Shown: in pieces, positions 58,380 through 64,000 of the stretch | Position numbering within the stretch: the stretch's first letter is position 1 | Layout of the letters: each line of letters starts with the position of its first letter | Assembly: GCF_007994225.1 (NCBI RefSeq) | Contig: NZ_VLLL01000008.1 | Span: 159,695 to 223,694, forward strand | Length of the DNA: 64,000 bases | Direction: 5' to 3' | Source: Stackebrandtia albiflava | GTDB taxonomy: Bacteria; Actinomycetota; Actinomycetes; Mycobacteriales; Micromonosporaceae | Notes under the pieces: generated by a model | What the model was told of the DNA's origin: nothing | The model's input: only the letters and a program-made list of their open reading frames with translations | The model's database searches: none | Made by a program: the position numbers and the translations under genes

Positions 58380-59765
58380 ATGACCGGAACGCCCGAAAGG
58401 CTCCCCGAGCCGCGTACGGCCGTCGCCGCTCGCACTCGGGCGGTGGCGGTACCGCCCGGCGGCGTCATGGCGCTGCAGGCGGCCGCCGGGAACCGCGCCG
58501 TGCAACGGCACATCGAACAGCAGAAGGCCGGTCTCGACGAGGCGACGTACCAGGCGCGGGCCGATCACAGCGTTCTCACCAACGCGTTCGGGGACTCCAA
58601 TCGCGGCTGGATCAGAATCATGACGGGCGGCCAGGAGAGGAAGATCCCCGCCGAATCCCTCGGCGGGCACCACGCCGAAGGGCTCCTTTTGAAGAAGGCC
58701 GCCGAGATCATCACACCGCAGGCGCTCGGGAACCATCCCGACGACCAACGGTTCGCACGGGTGCTTGACATGTACACCGAGCGCCGGCCGTGCGCTCCCG
58801 GCCACAAGTACGGGAACCTCCGCTCCCGGACCTTCGGTACCGCCGATGACTGCCACAGCATGCTCCAAGCGGCACTGCACGCGCAGACCCCCGTCTACTA
58901 CAGCGTTCCCGACGGGGACCGGGACCAGTGGCAGAAGCTTCGTCTCGCCGGAACCAACCGGCTCGCCGAGGAGGTGGTCGCCGGTCTGCGCCGCGGCTCG
59001 GTCCAGTTCAACGGGCCGATCCGTGCCGCCCACGAGGCTCGACATGGGACACCGGGCCGCGATTACCGCCGGGAATACCGATACTGGTCGACTGTGACGA
59101 GCCGGCTGGAGGGCGTCTATGCCGCGCGCACCGGCAAACGTCCGCGGGACCTGCACCAGGACCCGTTGTGGACGACGAGGACGCCCGGACGGTACGGCCC
59201 TCTGGAGTGGATCGAGGTCGGCGAGGAGAGCGGAAGCGACGTCATGCTGGAACGGATCGACAAGATCCGCTGCGACGTTCTCGCGGCGATCGAAAGCCTG
59301 CCGACACCGGCTCCGGTGTACGTGGACGCGGGGACGTCGGCGACGCGGGGGCGCCGCGGTGTGTCCAATTCCCCCGCCCACCCCTCCGGTGACGCGCTGA
59401 GCGACACGGAGGAACCCGAGTCGTCACCGGACCCGACTCCGCCGGTGCCTACCCGGGGGGCGATCACACCATCACCGGTGGCGGGCGTAGGAGGCCACGG
59501 CGGGACGGCGGTGGACGCCATTTCGTCCCCACCGGACGCCCTAGGCGGCGCCGCCGGAGGTGTCGAACGGGAGGAGGAAGAGGACGATGCGGAGGCCACG
59601 GCGTCCACACCAGACGAAGCCGCCTCGCAGTGGCGCGGTTCGGGCGTCGCCGTCTTCGGCCCGGGCGGTGTCCAGGAGGAGGACGAGGAGCCGGAAGGCC
59701 GGCACGATCCCGACCTCGTCCCCAACGCCGTATCCGTCGATGATCCCGGCTACCTGCCTGACTGA
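58380..59765 (+). CDS. Putative deaminase-fold toxin with N-terminal AGNRAV motif
   Basis: The N-terminal linker holds LQAAAGNRAVQ (residues 32-42), a motif seen at the head of actinobacterial proteins linked to contractile injection systems and polymorphic toxins. Residues ~85-190 look like a deaminase: HHAEGLL with His98-Ala-Glu100, YTERRPC with Cys138, then DDC with Cys158, and PVYYSVPDGD closing the sheet. The Cys pair is 20 residues apart instead of the common two to five, so an inserted loop is present. After residue ~310 the protein is acidic, Pro/Ser-rich and disordered. GAGGTGGGG precedes ATG 58380. No immunity gene is evident beside it. Confidence 0.6.
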   Translation: MTGTPERLPEPRTAVAARTRAVAVPPGGVMALQAAAGNRAVQRHIEQQKAGLDEATYQARADHSVLTNAFGDSNRGWIRIMTGGQERKIPAESLGGHHAEGLLLKKAAEIITPQALGNHPDDQRFARVLDMYTERRPCAPGHKYGNLRSRTFGTADDCHSMLQAALHAQTPVYYSVPDGDRDQWQKLRLAGTNRLAEEVVAGLRRGSVQFNGPIRAAHEARHGTPGRDYRREYRYWSTVTSRLEGVYAARTGKRPRDLHQDPLWTTRTPGRYGPLEWIEVGEESGSDVMLERIDKIRCDVLAAIESLPTPAPVYVDAGTSATRGRRGVSNSPAHPSGDALSDTEEPESSPDPTPPVPTRGAITPSPVAGVGGHGGTAVDAISSPPDALGGAAGGVEREEEEDDAEATASTPDEAASQWRGSGVAVFGPGGVQEEDEEPEGRHDPDLVPNAVSVDDPGYLPD

Positions 59766-60881
59766 CTACAACGGACTCTTCATGTTGAAGATCTCGCAGT
59801 ACTTGCCGACGAACAGGTCGGTCCCCTTGTACTGCACGGTCGTGGCGGCGTCCAGGATTCCGGCGTCCGGCGAGTACGAGGCGCCGCCGCGGGGACCCAA
59901 CGGGATCAGGAACATCGGTTGGCTCGGGTGGTAGCGCTTCAGGCGCCCACCGCCGCCCATCAGGGTCTTGATCTGCTCGGCGACCAGTTCCCCCTGCTCC
60001 ATCGCCACCACGGCGGTGTCCATGGCGGGCGCGGCGGTGACGTCACCGATGGCGAACACCCGGGGCTGGCCCGCCAACCGCAGATCGGAACCCACCGACA
60101 GTCGCCCGTCGGTACGCCACGCCCCCGACAGTTCCCGGGACAGGCAGTGCGCCGCCGGTTCCCGGCCGAAGCACTGGAACCAGATGTCCGCGGTGATGGT
60201 GCGTCCCGACCAGGTGCGCGCGGTGAAGGGGGCGGTCGTGCCGCTGAGCACCGGCAGCGAATGCCGCAGCGAGTCGTTGAGGATGATCTCCACACCCATC
60301 GCGCGCAACTGCCGCCACAGGTCGTCGCGCAACCGGGCCGCCACGTCCTGCGGGAAGCCGTCGATGAACCCACCCGACAGCACCGTCCGGCCGGGATCCA
60401 CTATGGTCACCGACTTGTCGGGCCACGCCGCCTTGATCTCACCGGCCAGTTCCAGCCCGACCGGTCCCGCCCCCAGCAACAGCACCCGCCCGGCACGGGA
60501 CAGCTGCTCCGCCGTCCGGTGGAACCGTTCCCTGCCGATCTTCGCGCGGTCGTTACCCGGCTTGGCGGGGAAGGGATACGCGGTCCCCGTGGCCACCACC
60601 ACGTAGTCGGCGGCGATGCGCGGCCCCGAGGCCAGCCGCACCCCCGTGGACTCGACCGAGACCGCCAGGTCGGTCACGACCCTGCCCCGTTCCAGTAGCC
60701 GCTCATAGGGGAAGAACACCCAGTCGGCCCACCACGGATCCACCACCGCGCGCAACGACGCGACATTGTGGACGAAGGAGTCCTTCGGGTCGATCAACAC
60801 CACGTCGGCGACCTGGTCGAGTGCCTTGGCGGCGGTGATCCCGGCGTAGCCACCACCCACGATGGCCACGGTCGCGGACAT
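59766..60881 (-). CDS. Type II NADH dehydrogenase/AIF-like FAD oxidoreductase
   Basis: This 371-residue flavoprotein has two dinucleotide-binding sites: VAIVGGGYAGITAAKAL for FAD and VLLLGAGPVGLELAGEI for NAD(P)H. YVVVATGTAYPF and VFAIGDVTAAPAM are the ATG and GD motifs of the pyridine nucleotide-disulphide reductase family. The overall layout is that of NDH-2/FSP1-like enzymes, which pass electrons from NADH to quinone at the membrane face without pumping protons. It is convergent with the toxin gene with no bases between the stops. Confidence 0.88.
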   Translation of the reverse strand: MSATVAIVGGGYAGITAAKALDQVADVVLIDPKDSFVHNVASLRAVVDPWWADWVFFPYERLLERGRVVTDLAVSVESTGVRLASGPRIAADYVVVATGTAYPFPAKPGNDRAKIGRERFHRTAEQLSRAGRVLLLGAGPVGLELAGEIKAAWPDKSVTIVDPGRTVLSGGFIDGFPQDVAARLRDDLWRQLRAMGVEIILNDSLRHSLPVLSGTTAPFTARTWSGRTITADIWFQCFGREPAAHCLSRELSGAWRTDGRLSVGSDLRLAGQPRVFAIGDVTAAPAMDTAVVAMEQGELVAEQIKTLMGGGGRLKRYHPSQPMFLIPLGPRGGASYSPDAGILDAATTVQYKGTDLFVGKYCEIFNMKSPL

Positions 60882-61084
60882 GAGGACTCCTGTCGCTCAG
60901 CGGAAGACGTCTGCGCCATACAGGTTGCTGGAGCCCCGCGGCGGTGTCAACCGTCCACGGCGACGGGCCTGGACACCGGCCCCTCCTGGCGACCGCCCCC
61001 AACGCGGCGCCGCGCGGGGCGGGCGGCCGTGCCACCAGGCGAAATCCCGTTGTGGTCGGCGCCCGACCGGCCTACCGTCATCCC

Positions 61085-61819
61085 ATGCCCGACGCGATCT
61101 TCGCCCACCCCCGCCTCGCCGCCGTGTACGACGCCTTCGACGGCGACCGTGCCGACCTCGACGCGTACCGTCGCGTCGCCGCGGAACTCGGCGCGCGTCG
61201 CGTCCTCGACATCGGCTGTGGCACCGGTAATCTCGCCGTGCTGCTCACGGAAGACGGCCTCGACGTCACCGGAGTGGACCCGGCGGCCGCGTCACTGGCG
61301 ATCGCCGCGACCAAGGACCCCGACGGCGCGATCCGGTGGATTCACGGCGACGCCACCGACGTCCCGGCCACGGCACCGGGGTTCGATCTGGCGGTCATGA
61401 CCGGCAACGTCGCCCAGGTGTTCCTCACCGACGCCGAGTGGACGGCCACCCTGCGCGCGATCCACGCGACACTGCGGCCCGGGGGCCACCTGGTGTACGA
61501 GACCCGCCGCCCCGAATACCGGGCCTGGGAGGAGTGGGCCGCCGACACGGCACCGGCGCGACGCGACGTCCCCGGAGTCGGGATCGTGGAACAGACGCGA
61601 CAGGTCACCGACGTCGACCTGCCGCTGGTGTCGTTCCGGGAGTCGTACCGGTTCGAGTCCGACGGCGAGGTCGTCGACTCCCGGTCCACGCTGCGGTTCC
61701 GCGACCGTGCCGAGTCCGAGACCGCGTTGCGCGACAACGGTTTCGAGGTACGGGACGTGCGCCAGGCACCGGACCGGCCGGGCAGGGAGTTCGTCTTCGT
61801 CGCCCGCCGGGTCGGCTGA
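61085..61819 (+). CDS. Class I SAM-dependent methyltransferase
   Basis: The 244-residue protein has motif I RVLDIGCGTGNLAVLL, the acidic LDVTGVDPAAASL, and FDLAVMTGNVAQVFL. The C-terminal FRESYRFESDGEVVDSRSTLRFR segment is typical of a small-molecule group of methyltransferases. The substrate is unknown. The start at 61085 gives the natural PDAIFAHPRLAAVYDAFD beginning; the frame back to 60944 is shadow. Confidence 0.87.
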   Translation: MPDAIFAHPRLAAVYDAFDGDRADLDAYRRVAAELGARRVLDIGCGTGNLAVLLTEDGLDVTGVDPAAASLAIAATKDPDGAIRWIHGDATDVPATAPGFDLAVMTGNVAQVFLTDAEWTATLRAIHATLRPGGHLVYETRRPEYRAWEEWAADTAPARRDVPGVGIVEQTRQVTDVDLPLVSFRESYRFESDGEVVDSRSTLRFRDRAESETALRDNGFEVRDVRQAPDRPGREFVFVARRVG

Positions 61820-61844
61820 GGCGGGGGACTCCGCCGGTCCCGGG

Positions 61845-62969
61845 TCAGGCGGTCCCGGCCCAGCCCGACACGACCGCCGCCGCGACGGCCGCGACGTCAC
61901 CGTTCGCGTCGACCGAGAAGTCGCCGAACCCGCTGCGGCGCAGCGTCTCGTTCCGCGCCACGGCCGCCTCCACCGCCCCCGGTACCTCCGACGGCGCATG
62001 ATGCCGCCACGGGTTCCCCGGTTCCGGCCAGCCGGCACCGCCGACTCGTGCGGATATCCGGTCGCGCAGTGTCTCCGGGGACACGTCGAGACGGCACACC
62101 GTCAACCGCGTGACCGACAGGGCCGCCCGGTACCGGCCGAGGGCGGCGGCGTCGCCCGCCCTGCCGACCATGACGAGCCGCCGGGCGCCCGCCACGCCGA
62201 ACCGGGGCCACAGGCCCGCCACCGTCCGCGCCGCGAGCCGATGGCCGTCGGCGTCGTCCGGGCGCGCGGGACCGAACCCGAGCTGCCCGAGATCCAGGAA
62301 GGCGCACGTCTCCGAGGCGACCAGCCGCAGGTACGCGGCGAAACCGATCGTGGACGCCCCGGCGCCGGGTGCGCCGCACAACCACAGCACCGCGCCGGGC
62401 GGGCCGCCACCGGCCTCGGCGTCCCCGCCGAGTGGCGGTTCGGACGGCGGCGGTTGCGGCCACCGCCGCCGCACCCGGTCGGTCACCTCGTCGACGGTGA
62501 GGTCCGTGGTGTCCACGACATCCCCTGTGGACGATGCGTCGAGTAGTGCCGCCTCCCGGCGCACCGCCGCCTCGGGTGGCGCGGACCCGCCGCGAGCCGT
62601 GATCCGTTCCCACAACCGGTCGAAGTCGGCGCGCAGCCCGACCGTCGTCACGGCCGCCCCCGGAACCGCGGTCGCCTCCGGGCCGCCCGCCGGATCCGTC
62701 ACCCCCGACACGATCAGGCCGTGTGCGCCGTGGTCGCGTTGCGCGGCGACCACCGCCGCCAGGTTCCGCAGCTTCAGGCGATACCGGCCGGGGTCGGCCT
62801 CCGACTCGGGGTAGCACATGCCGAGCTGGTCGACGTCGACGTAACCGACCGCCGCGCCGGCATCGCGCAACTCGCGGTAGAGCCGCCACGCCACCGTGGT
62901 CTTCCCGGCGCCCGGCGGCCCGCACAGCCACAACACCGGGAAGCCTGCGGGGTCAGAGAGGCGCGTCAT
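61845..62969 (-). CDS. Tandem P-loop kinase-like protein, second site degenerate
   Basis: The 374-residue protein has two P-loop kinase domains in a row. The first has Walker A GPPGAGKTT (Lys23), VGYVDVDQLGMCYP, and GLIVSGVTDPAGG. The second has GAPGAGAST, where Ala205 replaces the essential Lys, with CAFLDLGQLGFGP in the matching place. The halves are clearly duplicates (WLCGPPGAG and WLCGAPGAG). The first half could phosphorylate a small molecule; the second is likely structural. The start at 62969 was chosen because WLCGPPGAG should be near the N-terminus; the frame to 63920 is shadow. Confidence 0.8.
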   Translation of the reverse strand: MTRLSDPAGFPVLWLCGPPGAGKTTVAWRLYRELRDAGAAVGYVDVDQLGMCYPESEADPGRYRLKLRNLAAVVAAQRDHGAHGLIVSGVTDPAGGPEATAVPGAAVTTVGLRADFDRLWERITARGGSAPPEAAVRREAALLDASSTGDVVDTTDLTVDEVTDRVRRRWPQPPPSEPPLGGDAEAGGGPPGAVLWLCGAPGAGASTIGFAAYLRLVASETCAFLDLGQLGFGPARPDDADGHRLAARTVAGLWPRFGVAGARRLVMVGRAGDAAALGRYRAALSVTRLTVCRLDVSPETLRDRISARVGGAGWPEPGNPWRHHAPSEVPGAVEAAVARNETLRRSGFGDFSVDANGDVAAVAAAVVSGWAGTA

Positions 62970-63462
62970 ACCGGGATTCTCACGGCGCGACGGTGAGCGG
63001 TCAACGGAGTATCGGGGGGCGGGTGCCGGTGCCCGATCACAGAGGACGGTTGGGCGGTGGTGGGGGAGTGACGCCGTGGTTCGGTCGGTCGGTCGGGCGG
63101 TGCCGGTGTCACCGGGTCGCCGGGGGACGGGGCCGGCATCGCAACGGGCGCGATGGTGTGTGGAGTATGGACGGACCGGCCGCGGGGCTTCCGGGTACGG
63201 GCGAGGCGGCGCGGGGCATGAGGCAGTGGCGTGCCGAAAAGTCCGAGAACGGACTATTGACCGTTTAGTACTGATGTGCGAACATTGTGCACGGCGGATT
63301 CGCGGAGTGCGATCCCCCGCCGTCCCAACCCCCGGGCCACCGACCTCCTCCCCTGTCTGTGAACGTAGACGGGTTTCGCTGAAGGGAGGCTTAAGCGGCG
63401 GGGAGGGTTGTGGACGACGCAGGTGTTGTGGAAAAGCCATTGTGGAATATGTGGGGTGGAGG
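62970..63462. other. Intergenic region with a cluster of TGTGGA motifs
   Basis: No gene is recognised on either strand. The right-hand part is less GC-rich: CTATTGACCGTTTAGTACTG at 63254-63273 could hold a promoter. Three DnaA-box-like sites follow at 63409-63449. Confidence 0.4.
63409..63449 (-). promoter_or_regulatory. Three DnaA-box-like repeats
   Basis: TGTGGACGA (63409), TGTGGAAAA (63427) and TGTGGAATA (63441) each differ by one or two bases from TGTGGACAA, the reverse complement of the actinobacterial DnaA box. They lie just before the terminal gene. Too few for an origin; they may act as a DnaA-regulated promoter or may be chance. Confidence 0.3.
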
Positions 63463-64000
63463 ATGACGACGGTTCCCGGATGGCATGTCGCACGGCCACG
63501 ATCGAGATGGCACCGGTGGTTCCGGCGCCACCGGCTGCGCCGGTTCGTGATCGTGTGCCCGCCGACCGCACTCGCCCGCCACGCCCGTGTCCTCGCGCGC
63601 CTCCGCCGCGTCCCCGACACCCACCTCCCGACCCGGCGGCCCCGGCTGGCCTGGCTGCTGGGCGTCATCCCGGTGCCCGTCGTCTTCGCCCGCTGCCGCG
63701 AGTGTGGCCGCCGGTGGCCCTGCGGCCCGCTGATCCGGCACCTACGCCGCCGCCACGGCTGGACCGGTTCCATCGCCCCGCACGTGGCCGCGCTGTCCAC
63801 CCGCCGCCGCCGCGACCGCGCCGCCCGGCGGAACCCCGGGGCGGTCAGCCACCGCGCCGTCCGGCACGCCCCGCCACACCCCACCGCGCCGGCATCGCCT
63901 CCCCGACCACTCCCGGTCACCGCCCGAGGCCGGGGCGGGTCACATTCGGGCAGGTCGGCGTACCCGCCGGAAACCCGCTCCGCAAGATCATTCCCGCGTA
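63463..64000 (+). CDS. Arg-rich zinc-finger-like protein, cut by window end
   Basis: The frame is open from ATG 63463 to the end of the window (179 codons). GTGGAGG directly precedes the ATG. The protein is very basic. It contains CRECGRRWPCGPLIRHLRRR, a Cys-x2-Cys followed by a His pair, as in C2H2-type zinc fingers. The region after it is Arg/Pro-rich, which may be disordered or, if the frame is a shadow, meaningless. I do not know the family; DNA or RNA binding is a reasonable guess. Confidence 0.45.
   Translation, partial: MTTVPGWHVARPRSRWHRWFRRHRLRRFVIVCPPTALARHARVLARLRRVPDTHLPTRRPRLAWLLGVIPVPVVFARCRECGRRWPCGPLIRHLRRRHGWTGSIAPHVAALSTRRRRDRAARRNPGAVSHRAVRHAPPHPTAPASPPRPLPVTARGRGGSHSGRSAYPPETRSARSFPR

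Noticed and set aside
58209-59381. N-terminal extension of the SDR gene to 59381
   Set aside because: SDR cofactor motif and GGAGG both place the start at 58208; the extra part is antisense to the toxin gene.
63409-63449. Chromosome replication origin
   Set aside because: Only three imperfect boxes, and no dnaA, dnaN or gyrase genes nearby.

Overview
The window is about 70% GC with dense, often overlapping genes, frequent GTG starts, Tat, lipoprotein and LPxTG export signals, and ESX/EccC-like pieces. All of this points to a high-GC actinobacterium, plausibly Glycomycetaceae (Stackebrandtia-like) or Micromonosporaceae. The sequence alone does not fix the genus.

1-16.4 kb is a defence island. 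It opens inside a type 2 BREX operon (3' part of pglX, then pglY, pglZ, brxD, brxHI), with genes joined by ATGA/GTGA overlaps. After a 780-bp gap holding a gene remnant comes a two-gene unit of visibly lower GC: a DUF262/HNH endonuclease with a RAMA-like domain, and a superfamily I helicase with a RelE-like N-terminus. 16.9-21.5 kb is ordinary: a Tat-exported alkaline phosphatase, a GRAM-like protein, a YdeI-family protein, a methyltransferase and an unknown protein.

21.5-27.6 kb, minus strand, is the most unusual locus. Two paralogues each consist of a ClpC-type N-domain, the first ClpC AAA+ module and the UVR-containing middle domain, and then, exactly where ClpC's second AAA+ module should begin, a caspase-like protease. 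An EACC1-like small protein lies between them, start-stop coupled to the upstream paralogue, and a stand-alone Clp N-domain gene ends the series. I read this as a chaperone-sensor/caspase conflict or programmed-death system.

27.8-40 kb mixes small enzyme/regulator pairs (FAD monooxygenase/TetR and SDR/MarR, each divergent over a palindromic operator), a catalytically degenerate EccC-like protein, a small YbaB-like/WXG-like/lipoprotein operon, a PCD-glyoxalase fusion, and an AAA ATPase gene broken by two compensating frameshifts. 40.3-45 kb holds two Hsp70-like ATPases, one with Sel1/TPR repeats (including a 198-bp near-identical DNA tandem repeat and a 3' frameshift), the other with a multi-pass membrane tail.

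45-64 kb: DUF805, an Mn2+-type yybP-ykoY riboswitch before a GDT1/TMEM165 cation exporter, a CPBP protease, a PaaK-like ligase, a DUF255 thioredoxin-fold protein, an LPxTG surface protein, a TetR/MFS efflux pair with a palindromic operator, cell-wall hydrolases, a WYL regulator, an SDR, a deaminase-like toxin candidate with an N-terminal AGNRAV motif, a type II NADH dehydrogenase-like protein, a methyltransferase, a tandem P-loop kinase with a dead second site, and a 3'-cut zinc-ribbon-like basic protein. No tRNA, rRNA, CRISPR array or insertion sequence was seen. The several single-base frameshifts leave open some consensus errors in the assembly.
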